64,000 bases of DNA from Marinobacterium lutimaris. GTDB lineage: Bacteria; Pseudomonadota; Gammaproteobacteria; Pseudomonadales; Balneatricaceae. Below are positions 25,767-35,147 of the stretch, piece by piece. Position 1 is the first letter of the stretch. Each line of letters starts with the position of its first letter. The stretch spans positions 1,488,001 to 1,552,000 of the forward strand of contig NZ_FNVQ01000001.1 in NCBI RefSeq assembly GCF_900108065.1, read 5' to 3'. The notes below the pieces were generated by a model. That model was not told the origin of the DNA and ran no database searches. It saw only the letters and a list, made by a program, of their open reading frames with translations. Made by a program: the position numbers and the translations under genes.

Positions 25767-26060
25767 TCATGCAACGGCAAAATCCATAGGCTCAATACCA
25801 TCAAGATCGACGGTATTACGCGCCACCCAAAGATCATACTTATCCTGCATGGCGAGCCAGCTTTCCGGCGTACGGCCAAGCACTTTAGAGAGGCGCAGCG
25901 CCATTTCCGGGCTGATGCCGCTGGTGGCTTTCAGCACACGCGTCAGCGTTGAGGGCGAGACGCCCAGCTTTTTCGCCAGCTGCCTTGCGCTGATCGCGTA
26001 AGGTTCCATGTAAACATCATGGATGAACTCACCGGGGTGTGGCGGATTATGCATGGTCAT
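25767..26060 (-). CDS. higA: HigA-type antitoxin
   Basis: A 97-residue helix-turn-helix protein of the HigA/VapI addiction-module family. The N-terminus has the family hallmark HPGEFI, then the HTH (ISARQLAKKLGVSPSTLTRVLKATSGISPEMALRLSKVLG) and the tail SWLAMQDKYDLW. It neutralises the HigB toxin and represses the pair's promoter. The order toxin-then-antitoxin is normal for hig loci, and the start codon shares one base with the toxin stop (TGATG). It lies just past the 3' end of the integrase pseudogene. Confidence 0.93.
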   Translation of the reverse strand: MTMHNPPHPGEFIHDVYMEPYAISARQLAKKLGVSPSTLTRVLKATSGISPEMALRLSKVLGRTPESWLAMQDKYDLWVARNTVDLDGIEPMDFAVA

Positions 26061-26338
26061 CAGTGATAATCCTCGTAATCAAGAATGTAGGCATTCCCAT
26101 CGCGAAACTCGAAGGTGAGACGCCAGTTGCCATTGATCCATATGGACCAACGGTCTTTGTCTTTTCCCTTCAGCGGATGGAATCGGAAGCTTGGGATATC
26201 CATATCATCGATGGTCATGGCCGTATCCAAAGCCGCCAGTTGCATGCGCAGTTTACGAGCATGATCTGCCCGGATTCCCGCTGTGCTTCCCGATAAATAA
26301 AACCGCTTCAGTCCTTTGTGGCGGAATGATTTAATCAT
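26060..26338 (-). CDS. higB: HigB-type toxin (RelE/ParE fold)
   Basis: A 92-residue toxin of the plasmid-maintenance HigB family. It begins MIKSFRHKGLKRFYLSG and ends with the RelE-fold strands RWSIWINGNWRLTFEF and AYILDYEDYH. The segment FRFHPLKGKDKDRWSIWINGNWRL is the conserved core. HigB proteins cut mRNA on the ribosome. I take the ATG at 26338, since the 28 residues before it in the frame are not part of the family. Promoter and operator should lie between 26339 and 26400. Confidence 0.93.
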   Translation of the reverse strand: MIKSFRHKGLKRFYLSGSTAGIRADHARKLRMQLAALDTAMTIDDMDIPSFRFHPLKGKDKDRWSIWINGNWRLTFEFRDGNAYILDYEDYH

Positions 26339-26405
26339 AAGGCCCAGTGTAGACCGTTGCGCACTGTGCAACAACCTTGGCGCTGAATGACGTGATCGGG
26401 GCAAA

Positions 26406-26439
26406 CAAAAACGCCGCCCCACAAATGTGGCGCGGCGTT
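26406..26439 (-). terminator. Terminator of the carboxynorspermidine operon
   Basis: AACGCCGC pairs with GCGGCGTT, an inner CCAC/GTGG extends it past one mismatch, and five Ts follow on the minus strand. It lies 30 bases beyond the dehydrogenase stop. Confidence 0.9.
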
Positions 26440-26469
26440 CAGAATCAGCTAAGGCTGATCGTACAGGAC

Positions 26470-27708
26470 TTACTCGAAAGAGACCGGACGGTCGCCCTCT
26501 TCGTCCTTGATGCGGGTTGGCAGGCCGATTTTGTTCAGGATGTTGATGAACGGACGCGGGTCCAGTTCTTCAACGTTGACCATGGTCTTGGCATCCCACT
26601 CGCCGGTAGCGACGAGCATGGCGGCAGCGACCGGCGGTACGCCTGCGGTGTAGGAGATGCCCTGGCTGCCCACTTCGTTGTAGGCTTCCTTGTGGTCTGC
26701 AACGTTGTAGATGAAGACCTCTTTCTCCTTGCCGTCTTTGGTGCCCTTGACGAAGTCACCGATGCAGGTTTTGCCGGTGTAGTTCGGCGCCAGTGAAGAC
26801 GGGTCCGGCAGTACGGCCTTGACCACTTTCAGCGGTACCACTTCCTGACCTTCTGCGGTCATGACCGGCTGCTCGGAGAGCAGGCCCAGGCTCTGCAGAA
26901 CGGTGAAGACGTTGATGTAGTGCTCGCCAAAGCCCATCCAGAAGCGCACGTTAGCCACGCCCAGGTTCTGGGACAGGGAGTGAACTTCATCGTGGCCGCT
27001 CATGTAGGTGGTCTGCGAACCCACCACCGGCAGATCATCGGTACGGCTGACTTCGAACATCTTGTTGGACTGCCAGGCGTTGTTCTGCCAGGAGTAAACA
27101 GTGCCGGTGAACTCGCGGAAGTTGATCTCCGGATCGAAGTTGGTGGCGAAGTACTTGCCGTGGTTACCGGCGTTCACGTCGACGATATCGACGGACTCAA
27201 CGGTATCGAGCATATCGCAGCCGAGGCGCGCATAGGCGTTAACCACACCCGGGTCGAAGCCGACGCCGAGGATCGCGGTCAGGCCCTTGGCCTTGAACTC
27301 GTCGCGACGCTTCCACTCGTAGTTGGCGTACCAGGGCGGCTGCTCGCAGATCTTGTCCGGCTCTTCGTGGATCGCGGTATCCAGGTAGGCCACTTCCGCT
27401 TCGAGACAGGCGCTCATTACGGACATGTTAAGGAACGCGGTTCCCACGTTGATAACAATCTCGGAACCGGTTTCGCGGATCAACTCGACCGTGGCGTTCA
27501 CATCCAGGGCATTCAGTTCGTGAGCGGTCAGCTGACCATCCACTTTCATGGCGCCCTTTTCTTTGACACTGGCCACAATCTCTTCGCACTTGGAAAGTGT
27601 GCGCGATGCGATTGCGATATTACCCAGTACGTCGTTGTTCTGGGCACACTTGTGCGCCACAACCTGTGCGACGCCCCCTGCCCCGATAATCAACACGTTT
27701 TTGCTCAT
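26470..27708 (-). CDS. Carboxynorspermidine/carboxyspermidine dehydrogenase
   Basis: A 412-residue saccharopine-dehydrogenase-like enzyme. The NAD(P) loop is VLIIGAGGVAQVVAHKCAQ at residues 4-22. It would reduce the Schiff base of aspartate semialdehyde and a diamine to carboxynorspermidine or carboxyspermidine. The decarboxylase gene directly upstream completes the pathway, which marks this over other saccharopine-like enzymes. The ATG at 27708 follows GAGG by six bases; the alternative is a TTG four codons earlier. Cytoplasmic. Whether the diamine is putrescine or 1,3-diaminopropane is not visible, as no diaminobutyrate decarboxylase gene is nearby. Confidence 0.9.
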   Translation of the reverse strand: MSKNVLIIGAGGVAQVVAHKCAQNNDVLGNIAIASRTLSKCEEIVASVKEKGAMKVDGQLTAHELNALDVNATVELIRETGSEIVINVGTAFLNMSVMSACLEAEVAYLDTAIHEEPDKICEQPPWYANYEWKRRDEFKAKGLTAILGVGFDPGVVNAYARLGCDMLDTVESVDIVDVNAGNHGKYFATNFDPEINFREFTGTVYSWQNNAWQSNKMFEVSRTDDLPVVGSQTTYMSGHDEVHSLSQNLGVANVRFWMGFGEHYINVFTVLQSLGLLSEQPVMTAEGQEVVPLKVVKAVLPDPSSLAPNYTGKTCIGDFVKGTKDGKEKEVFIYNVADHKEAYNEVGSQGISYTAGVPPVAAAMLVATGEWDAKTMVNVEELDPRPFINILNKIGLPTRIKDEEGDRPVSFE

Positions 27709-27744
27709 CGCGTTCCTCAACTTCTTTTATCGCTGGGTGAATCC

Positions 27745-28842
27745 TCAAGAGAGGTTTTTTACAAAATCCTGATAGTCAAAATCCCGCACCAGGCGTTCGC
27801 TGCCATCGAGCTCACGCACGGCGATGGCCGGCATCTTGACTCCGTTAAACCAGTTTTTCTTTACCATCGTGTAACCGGCGGCATCTTTAAAAGAGAGCCG
27901 ATCCCCGATCTTGAGTTCATTCGGGAAGTTAAATTCGCCGAAAATATCGCCTGCCAGGCAGGACTTGCCGCACACTTCATAGGTGTGCGGACCTTCGTTC
28001 GGTTCCATCTTCGCTGTTTCGCGGTAGATCAGCAGATCGAGCATATGTGCTTCGATCGATGCATCGACCACCGCCAGGTTCTTGCCGTTGAACAGGGTGT
28101 CCAATACCGTGACTTCCAGTGAGGTGGTCTTGGTGATGGCCGCTTCGCCCGGCTCCAGGTAAACCTGCACGCCGTAGGTTTCAGAGAAGCTACGCAGACG
28201 GTCGCAGAACTGATCAACCGGATAGCCTTCACCGGTAAAGTGGATGCCGCCACCGAGGCTGACCCAGTCCACTTTATGGATCAGATGGCCGAAGCGCTCT
28301 TCGATCTGGCAGAGCATCTCGTCAAAACGCTCGAAGCTGTCGTTCTCACAGTTGTTGTGGAACATGAAGCCGGAGACCTTATCGATCACTGTTTCGATCT
28401 TCTCCGGGTCCCACTCGCCCAGACGGCTGAACGGGCGCGCAGGGTCAGCGATGATAAAGTCGGAGGTGCTCACCTTCGGGTTAACGCGCAGACCTCGGAT
28501 CACGCTTTCAGACTGGTCGCTGAAACGTTCCAGCTGGCTGATGGAGTTGAAGATGATCTTGTCGCAGTTGGCGATCACCTCTTCAATTTCTTCATCGGAG
28601 TACGCCACGCTGTAGGCGTGAGTCTCGCCGGCGAACTTCTCGCGGCCCAGCTTCACCTCGAACAGGGAAGACGAAGTGGTGCCGTCCATGTACTCCTGCA
28701 TCAGGTCGAACACAGACCAGGTGGCAAAGCATTTGAGCGCCAGCAGGGCCTTGGCTCCGGAGCGCTCACGCACGTAGGCGATCTTCTCCATGTTGGCTTT
28801 GAGGCTGGCCTTGTCGATCAGGTAGTAAGGTGTCTTAAGCAT
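27745..28842 (-). CDS. nspC: Carboxynorspermidine decarboxylase
   Basis: A 365-residue fold-III PLP decarboxylase. The PLP lysine is in LLALKCFA (about residue 37). GGGIHFTGEGYP binds the phosphate, and EPGEAA and CGKSCLAGDIFGEF carry the active-site residues of the second subunit. It converts carboxy(nor)spermidine to the triamine, the last step of the alternative polyamine route used by vibrios and many marine bacteria. It is first in a two-gene operon with the dehydrogenase (36 bases apart) and ends at the terminator near 26.4 kb. Confidence 0.93.
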   Translation of the reverse strand: MLKTPYYLIDKASLKANMEKIAYVRERSGAKALLALKCFATWSVFDLMQEYMDGTTSSSLFEVKLGREKFAGETHAYSVAYSDEEIEEVIANCDKIIFNSISQLERFSDQSESVIRGLRVNPKVSTSDFIIADPARPFSRLGEWDPEKIETVIDKVSGFMFHNNCENDSFERFDEMLCQIEERFGHLIHKVDWVSLGGGIHFTGEGYPVDQFCDRLRSFSETYGVQVYLEPGEAAITKTTSLEVTVLDTLFNGKNLAVVDASIEAHMLDLLIYRETAKMEPNEGPHTYEVCGKSCLAGDIFGEFNFPNELKIGDRLSFKDAAGYTMVKKNWFNGVKMPAIAVRELDGSERLVRDFDYQDFVKNLS

Positions 28843-29012
28843 CTCGATCCGGGCTGAAAATTAAAAGTCGTGCATTGTAGTGAAGCGGCACAGCGGGGGC
28901 CATTCCCCGGGCGGCAAAAATAGTATTTTTTGCGTTTTTTTCCTGTACCGGCCCCTTATCTTAGCCGATCCAGGCCGGTATTGATGTGACAGAGCCGCTT
29001 AGTCGGGAAAAT

Positions 29013-30185
29013 CTAATCGGTCAGTGGCTTCGAAACCTGGATGATCGCCTCGATAAATCGCCGCTCGATCAGCTCCTGTTTACGCCGGTTTCCCTGACTG
29101 CATGAGGTGAACGGCCCGAAGCGGCCGATGGCTCTGCCGCCGCTACTGGCGATGGGCGCAAGGCCCGCAGAACGTTCGGGGAGCGATTTCAGCCCGCGGC
29201 CAGCAACACCGGCCAGCAGGTTGTTTGACAAGACTTTCCCGTTAGCGGCCAATACTTTGGCCGGGTGCGTAGCTGAGGTTCGCGGGCGGGATGATATCCA
29301 GCCCAGGGCGATTAGATTCGGGTGGGAATTACTGCGCTGACAGCCATCGACGCTGATTCGGCCCTTTTCCGTCATTTGCAGCCCGGCAGTTTCCAGCCAG
29401 GGCGGCAATGCGGGGGTATCGACGATAATCAGACCGTCTGGGCTGAGCAGCTGACCATCGCTCAGGCGCAGTTGGTTGTTTTCCAGCCGCACCGAAGTTT
29501 GCTGCAGTTTGATCCCGGCCTGCTCAAGCTCACGTACTGCTCGCTGGCGGATACCGGATGGGTACTGCGCCAGCAGGGTTTGCTGACCGGTGTACAGGCT
29601 TATATTCAGGGACGCACTGGATTGAGACTCACGAATCGCCAGCGCCAACTCTACCACTCTCGGGCCACTACCGACCAACGCCAGCTCTGCGCCTGGCTTT
29701 TTGCCGAATGACTTTTCAGCCAGGGATTCGCTGAGGTTTTTCCAGCCACGCAGAAAGCGCTCGCCGGTTTCATAGCGCAGCAGGTTATCGGCCCCAATAT
29801 CGATATCGGTCAGATCTTCGCCGAGATCCAGAGAGAGCCACTCGTAGCCCACCTCGGTATCGTCATCGAGCACCAGGGCGTTATTTTCAAGATCCAGCAG
29901 TACCGGCGTCTGTTCGATAAAGCGGATACCGGCGCGCTGCGCCAGGTTGCGCAGATCAATGCGGCACTGCTCCTTGCTGTATTGGCCGGAGATCACACCG
30001 GCGATCAGCCCCGGCGGATAGAACCAGCGCGATGGCGATACCCAGGCCGCATCGGGGCAGACTTTTTCACCCTCGATCATCGCCGCCAGCGCATACAGCT
30101 GAGCGTAACCGGCACCCACCAGCAGCAGTTGATGCGGGCTACCCGGGCGCTTGGTGGGCTTGATGGCGAGCTTTCTCACAGGCAT
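29013..30185 (-). CDS. FAD/NAD(P) oxidoreductase of the SelD-associated type
   Basis: A 390-residue two-dinucleotide-fold flavoprotein. The first FAD loop reads LLLVGAGYAQLYALAAM, slightly divergent (GxGxxxL). The segment WFYPPGLIAGVISGQYSKEQCRIDLRNLAQRAGIRFI and then YEWLSLDLGE match the group often fused to, or found beside, selenophosphate synthase. A second loop is VGSGPRVVELALAI. Electron partners are unknown. No selD is in the window. The start at 30185 has AGGAG in ideal spacing. The C-terminus ends in a basic, Ser-rich tail unlike typical NDH-2 enzymes, with no obvious membrane anchor. Confidence 0.75.
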   Translation of the reverse strand: MPVRKLAIKPTKRPGSPHQLLLVGAGYAQLYALAAMIEGEKVCPDAAWVSPSRWFYPPGLIAGVISGQYSKEQCRIDLRNLAQRAGIRFIEQTPVLLDLENNALVLDDDTEVGYEWLSLDLGEDLTDIDIGADNLLRYETGERFLRGWKNLSESLAEKSFGKKPGAELALVGSGPRVVELALAIRESQSSASLNISLYTGQQTLLAQYPSGIRQRAVRELEQAGIKLQQTSVRLENNQLRLSDGQLLSPDGLIIVDTPALPPWLETAGLQMTEKGRISVDGCQRSNSHPNLIALGWISSRPRTSATHPAKVLAANGKVLSNNLLAGVAGRGLKSLPERSAGLAPIASSGGRAIGRFGPFTSCSQGNRRKQELIERRFIEAIIQVSKPLTD

Positions 30186-30217
30186 GGCGTGGCTCCTGAA
30201 ATAGACTTCGGCTCTAT

Positions 30218-32137
30218 TTACGCACATTCAACCCGGTTACGCCCGCTGTGTTTGGCCTTGTAGAGCGCCCCATCGGCACGCCGCAACAGGTCGCTGGCAT
30301 CACGCTCATTCTGCTTGAGTTCACAGATCCCCACGGACAGTGTCATGGAGATCTCATCCCCCGCCTCAGAGCGGGTCGTAGAATTTTCAACCTGTTCGCG
30401 CAGACGCTCCGCCAGAATACGGGCGCCTTCGATATCGGTATCCGGCAGCAGCACAGCGAGTTCCTCACCGCCGATGCGGCCCAGCACGTCGGTCTCACGC
30501 AAACACTGGCGCGCCAGCTCCGACACATGCTGCAGCACCCGGTCGCCGGCATCGTGACCGTAGGTATCGTTGATCTGCTTGAAGTGATCGAAGTCGATCA
30601 TCATCACCGCACTGTTGGCGCCGCTACGGTGCAAACGCGCAATCTCGGCAGAGATCGCCGCCATCAGCGCCCGGCGATTCAGCAGGCCGGTCAGCTCATC
30701 AACGGTGGCGAGACGCGCCAGCCGCTCCTCCATTTTTTTACGCTCGGTGATATCGCGGAACACGGTCACCACGCCGGCGATGTGTCCATCCTCTATCATC
30801 GGCCGGCTGGTGACGACAACCGGGAAGCCACTGCCATCCCTATGCATAAACCATTCGTCGCCCTCGTAGGGCACGCCGGTTTGCAGGGTTTTAAGAATCG
30901 GACAGGGCGCCCCCTTATCATCGGGGCCGTGCCGATGGATGAGCGAATGTATATCGCTGTTCAACAGCTCTTCAGGGCTATAACCGGTGAGCTGACAGGC
31001 GCTGCGGTTGACGTAGACCGACTCGCCTCTGTGGCCCAGAACGAAGATCCCCTCGCCCACCGCGGCGCTGATCGCGTCCATGCTGCGGTTGTTGCGTCGC
31101 AGACGGTTGTGCTGAAACGACAGCACCGCCAACAGAATGCTAATGACTGAAATCACCAGTAACCCAACGGTGAGATCATGACGGTAATCCTTTTCTACGC
31201 GGGCCAGCAGCGGCGCATCGCCGTAGGAAACCAGGTAAGCCGCCACCTGCTGATCCACATCAAACACCGGCACAAACGCGGCTTTATAGACGCGACCGTC
31301 CAGGCTGAGCGAAAGACTGAACGCTTTTTCACTCGCCAGCCCCTCTGTAAGCCCCTCGGCTTCGGCAAATAGCGGCGCCAATCGATCTCGTGGAATCGGC
31401 GTACCGGTAGTCGAGCCTTTGGCGGTTTCATCGATCACCAGGTAATTCGGTAACAGCTGGGACTGAAGCAGTGGCTGCCGCTCCCGGTAGCGGTTCAATG
31501 TCACCGACTCGACGGGGTTGGCGCGCAGCAGAAACTGGTAGGAGTTGCCGGGTTCGATCTCGGTCAGCTGCTCACGAACGCGCTGAAAGGAAACCGCCAT
31601 TTCGACGGAGCCAATCAGCCGCTCATTGATAAACAGTGGCTGGATATGGCGGAAACCGATAAACAGCCGCCCCACCTCGAACACATCCATCGGCTGCCGG
31701 CTGTCGGCCAGTAATCTTAATGAAGGACGGTAAGGCAGCAGAAAGTCGTCGTGACGGTCCGGCGCATGAAAACGCAGGTAGCTGTAGCCATCCGGGGTAT
31801 GAAACTGCAGATCGGTGAAGCCCTCTGACTGCAGGCGTTCGTAACTGGCGGTCAGGTCCGCATGCAACTGCGCACGCAGCAGATCACGCTTGTTACCCTC
31901 AGCCTTGATACCGGAATCCAGCAGGTATTTGATATTGTCGTTGTTGGCGGCTTCATTCAGAAATACCGACATCGCCGTGTCGAACCGCCCACGGCTATAG
32001 GTCAATGCCAGTTCACTCAGCGCTGTCGTCTGAGCGAGGTACTGCTTTACCGTCGTGTCCCTGACCTCACGCAGATGCGCGTAAGCCATCAGGGCAAAAA
32101 CGACCGGCACCAGCAGGTAAACGAAACGCCGCATCAT
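30218..32137 (-). CDS. Membrane sensor diguanylate cyclase (dCache-PAS-GGDEF)
   Basis: A 639-residue c-di-GMP synthase. A membrane helix (residues 5-20), a periplasmic double-Cache-like sensor (about 25-310, with TPDGYSYLRFHAPDRHDDF) and a second helix (about 320-338) come first. A PAS domain (AISAAVGEGIFVLGHRGESVYVN ... VVTVFRDITERK) leads to the GGDEF domain. The active loop is GGEELAVLLPD, and an RETD inhibitory site lies five residues before it, so the enzyme should be active and product-inhibited. The stop lies 33 bases upstream of the flavoprotein start. The periplasmic ligand is unknown. Confidence 0.92.
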   Translation of the reverse strand: MMRRFVYLLVPVVFALMAYAHLREVRDTTVKQYLAQTTALSELALTYSRGRFDTAMSVFLNEAANNDNIKYLLDSGIKAEGNKRDLLRAQLHADLTASYERLQSEGFTDLQFHTPDGYSYLRFHAPDRHDDFLLPYRPSLRLLADSRQPMDVFEVGRLFIGFRHIQPLFINERLIGSVEMAVSFQRVREQLTEIEPGNSYQFLLRANPVESVTLNRYRERQPLLQSQLLPNYLVIDETAKGSTTGTPIPRDRLAPLFAEAEGLTEGLASEKAFSLSLSLDGRVYKAAFVPVFDVDQQVAAYLVSYGDAPLLARVEKDYRHDLTVGLLVISVISILLAVLSFQHNRLRRNNRSMDAISAAVGEGIFVLGHRGESVYVNRSACQLTGYSPEELLNSDIHSLIHRHGPDDKGAPCPILKTLQTGVPYEGDEWFMHRDGSGFPVVVTSRPMIEDGHIAGVVTVFRDITERKKMEERLARLATVDELTGLLNRRALMAAISAEIARLHRSGANSAVMMIDFDHFKQINDTYGHDAGDRVLQHVSELARQCLRETDVLGRIGGEELAVLLPDTDIEGARILAERLREQVENSTTRSEAGDEISMTLSVGICELKQNERDASDLLRRADGALYKAKHSGRNRVECA

Positions 32138-32245
32138 CTGAACCTGAAATATAAAGGTATCCTAATGAAGTGTAGCTCCGCGCCTCCGCGCGGCACAGCA
32201 TTTCGTCTACTATTTAAGTCAAAAGAACTCCAACTCACGCATCTT

Positions 32246-33592
32246 TTAATCTACCTCAGCGCCGAGCGCCATTTTGAACGGGGTCGCCACATCGATCTTG
32301 GCGCCAAAGCGCGCCGCCATCAAATAAAGACCGGCCATTTTTCGGTGCAGGAAGAGCACATCCGGCGGTGGTGTGTGCCAATCCTCCGGGTCTTTGCTCA
32401 CGGACATACCGCGGCTGTGAATACGGCGGGCCAGATCAGAAGCACCAAAATCGTAGGGGCCGCTCTGGCGCAGCGGCTCTGCCGCCATCAGGAAGATATC
32501 CAGCACCACATCGCGGTTGGCCACATCCGCTCCGCTGCGGAAAAAGCCCAGCACCTCCAGCGCATGGGCCAGTTGCTGGCGGTCATTATCGGCAGCAGCA
32601 TTGAGCGCAGCGCCATAGCGGCCGACAAAATCGGCAGAGAAGTGACGCACGGCGCCGAAGTCCAGTAACACCAGCCTGTCTTCGGCCCGGTTGTAAAGAT
32701 AGTTGGCAGGATTGGGGTCGGTCTGTACCGCATGGAACTGGAACAGCTCAGCGAAGAACAGCTCCATCAGCAAAGACAGCACCCGGTTAGCCAGGTCAGG
32801 ACGAACCGTCAAAATCTGCTCCAGCGGTTCTCCATCCAGATAATCCATCGCCAGAATACGGTCCGTGGAAAGCGCCTGGTGAAAGCCCGGGATCGCCAGC
32901 TCATCCCGACGCGCAAAGCCGGTCAGCAGATTGCGATAGTGCTCCAACTGGGTGCCTTCATGCCGGTAATCGGCCTCCTGCTTCAGTTGGTATCGCGCTT
33001 CATCGATCAGCGGCTCTATATCCTGGCTGCGCGGCAGCAGACCGGCCATACGCAGCAGCGAGCAGACGTTGGCGATATCGCTGTCGATGCTTTCGCGAAC
33101 GCCCGGATACTGAATCTTGATTGCCAGCCGCTCGCCATCGTGACTCAGCGCTTCGTGTACCTGACCAATGGAAGCGGCAGCCACCGGCTCGAAAGAAAAC
33201 CGCGCCAGCTTGCGATCCCACTCTTCGCCCCAGTTGCTCTCAAGCACTGACACCAGCTGTGCCGACGGCATGATCACCGCATCCTGACGCAGTCGGTCCA
33301 GGATAGACGAGAGCTCCCGAGGCAACACCGTGCCCGCATCCATGGAGATCAGCTGCCCCACTTTCATGGCGGCACCGCGCATGGTCGCCAGTTTGTCCGC
33401 GACCTGGGTAAGGTTGCGCGGCGTCAGCAGCAGATCATTGATCGCCGGCCGTTTACCCTGCGCCAGGTGACGGCTGCCATCGGCCAGCACGTTGCCGGCG
33501 ATACGACCGGCGAGGCCACCCAGACGAACCATCCGTGAGAAACGCCCCTGTGGAACGGCGGCTGATCGGCGTTGCGGCTTGTCGTTGGACAT
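32246..33592 (-). CDS. ABC1/UbiB family atypical kinase
   Basis: A 448-residue protein-kinase-like protein of the AarF/ABC1/UbiB family. The family-specific KxGQ motif is in MKVGQLISMD, the Ala-rich nucleotide loop in AAASIGQVHEA, the VAIK-type lysine in LAIKIQYPG, the catalytic loop in QTDPNPANYL, and the metal-binding DFG in LLDFGAV. It lacks the C-terminal membrane helices of UbiB and is shorter, so it is a soluble paralogue. ABC1 proteins bear on quinone and lipid homeostasis as ATPases. It is divergent from the exonuclease/GIY-YIG gene. Confidence 0.88.
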   Translation of the reverse strand: MSNDKPQRRSAAVPQGRFSRMVRLGGLAGRIAGNVLADGSRHLAQGKRPAINDLLLTPRNLTQVADKLATMRGAAMKVGQLISMDAGTVLPRELSSILDRLRQDAVIMPSAQLVSVLESNWGEEWDRKLARFSFEPVAAASIGQVHEALSHDGERLAIKIQYPGVRESIDSDIANVCSLLRMAGLLPRSQDIEPLIDEARYQLKQEADYRHEGTQLEHYRNLLTGFARRDELAIPGFHQALSTDRILAMDYLDGEPLEQILTVRPDLANRVLSLLMELFFAELFQFHAVQTDPNPANYLYNRAEDRLVLLDFGAVRHFSADFVGRYGAALNAAADNDRQQLAHALEVLGFFRSGADVANRDVVLDIFLMAAEPLRQSGPYDFGASDLARRIHSRGMSVSKDPEDWHTPPPDVLFLHRKMAGLYLMAARFGAKIDVATPFKMALGAEVD

Positions 33593-33707
33593 CTCTAATC
33601 CCTGAAAGAGTGTTTACTGATTGGCTGAAGTTATGGGCTTGATACGCAATAAAACGGGCGCTGGATTCTGCTTAATCCAGTTTCAGCGCCGCCCCGTACA
33701 ACAAGGC

Positions 33708-35147
33708 ATGACAACAGGATTCCCCGACCAGTACCTGGTGCTTGATTGTCAAAGCACCGGCCCACGCCCCACTCGTGACCGTTTGATCGCTGTCACGCTG
33801 ACGCTCATTGAGCAGAGCAAGGTGCGCAACCAGTGGCAGACGCTGATCAATCCGCAGATGCGGGTAGCTGATCGAAGCTTCGCACCGCTGGGGATTGCGA
33901 ACGGCGATCTCGACGCCGCTCCCGATTTTGCCAGTATCGCCTCGTTGCTGGAGACCATGCTGACAGGCCGGGTTCTGCTCGCTCATCACGCACGGCTTCA
34001 ATACGCCTTTCTTAAGCAGGAGTTTCGCCGGGTCGGTGTCAGGTTCAATGCCCGACCGATCTGTACGCTTAAACTGTTGCGGCAGCTGCTACCGGGCCAA
34101 CAGGACTATACCCTGAATCATCTCTGCTCTCTGTTCGGAATCTCAGCATCCCACTATCGCGACATTGCTCAAAACAGCGACCGGCTGGTTCAGCTGCTGG
34201 CCGCGCTGGAACGGGAACTGCCCGCGGCACAGCTTGAATCGGCATACCGTTCGCAGCTTAGCCATCGCGCCCTGCCTGCGGCTATCAGTAAGCAGATGCT
34301 TGATGCCATCCCCGACCTGCCCGGCGTGTACCGCTTTTACGGCGACAACGACCGCCTGCTTTATATTGGTAAATCGGTGGGTCTGCGCAGCCGTATCCTC
34401 AGCCACTTCAACCAGGACCACAGCGACCATCGCGAAATGCGGCTGGCGGAAACGGTCCAGCGCATCGAACATGAACTCTGTCTATCTGACTTCAGCGCCC
34501 AACTGCTGGAAAGCGAGCAGATCAAGGCACTGAGCCCGGCGTACAACCGGCGCCTGAGACGCACTCAGACACTCTGGCAGATTGTGCTCAAACCGGACGC
34601 TAACGGCTATCTCGGCATCAGTTTTGTTTCCGCCGGGATGGATGAGCCGGATCTGATCACCCAGCGTTATGGCCTGTTCCGTAACCGCACCCAGGCGCAA
34701 CAGCGGATCACCCGGCTCATTGATGAGCAGGGTATTTGCCGTAAAACCGCGTGGTTGGAAAAAGGCGCCTTGGGCAAGCCTTGCTTCGGCTTTCAACTGC
34801 ACCGCTGTCGGGGAGCCTGTTGCGGCAAAGAAAGCCCGAAAGATTTTAACGCAAGGCTGCTGGCTGCCATGGATAAACTGCGTAACCAGACCTGGCCCTG
34901 GCAAGGCCCCGTGTTGGTCGAAGAATCCGGCGATGCGCGCAAAGACCTGCATCTGATCGAACAGTGGGTTTACTACGGTAAGGTCCGCGGTCAGGATAAG
35001 GCCCACGAAAGGCTCGCATCCGATGAACGGCCAGCCTTCGATCTGGACAGCTACCGTATACTGCTGCGGTTTCTCAGTGATGAGACGCTGATGAGAACTA
35101 ACCGGCTGAGAATCCAGCCGCTCTTCAAGGAGGATACACCCCAATGA
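33708..35147 (+). CDS. Exonuclease-like plus GIY-YIG nuclease fusion
   Basis: A 479-residue fusion. Residues 5-165 have the DnaQ-like exonuclease fold, but key acids are changed: motif I reads LDCQSTG instead of the usual D-x-E, and motif II reads LLAHHARLQYAFL with Gln for Asp. Residues about 204-280 hold a GIY-YIG endonuclease of the UvrC/Cho type (PGVYRFYG ... LLYIGKSVGLRSRI; Glu in SEQIKAL). A UvrC-like cysteine cluster follows (CFGFQLHRCRGACCG). Damage-specific incision is plausible. It overlaps the next gene by four bases (ATGA). The start is uncertain; ATGs exist at 33621 and 33633. Confidence 0.8.
   Translation: MTTGFPDQYLVLDCQSTGPRPTRDRLIAVTLTLIEQSKVRNQWQTLINPQMRVADRSFAPLGIANGDLDAAPDFASIASLLETMLTGRVLLAHHARLQYAFLKQEFRRVGVRFNARPICTLKLLRQLLPGQQDYTLNHLCSLFGISASHYRDIAQNSDRLVQLLAALERELPAAQLESAYRSQLSHRALPAAISKQMLDAIPDLPGVYRFYGDNDRLLYIGKSVGLRSRILSHFNQDHSDHREMRLAETVQRIEHELCLSDFSAQLLESEQIKALSPAYNRRLRRTQTLWQIVLKPDANGYLGISFVSAGMDEPDLITQRYGLFRNRTQAQQRITRLIDEQGICRKTAWLEKGALGKPCFGFQLHRCRGACCGKESPKDFNARLLAAMDKLRNQTWPWQGPVLVEESGDARKDLHLIEQWVYYGKVRGQDKAHERLASDERPAFDLDSYRILLRFLSDETLMRTNRLRIQPLFKEDTPQ

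Noticed and set aside
26920-28122. 400-codon frame antisense to the carboxynorspermidine genes
   Set aside because: Spans two real genes and their spacer on the other strand; no start signal or family match.
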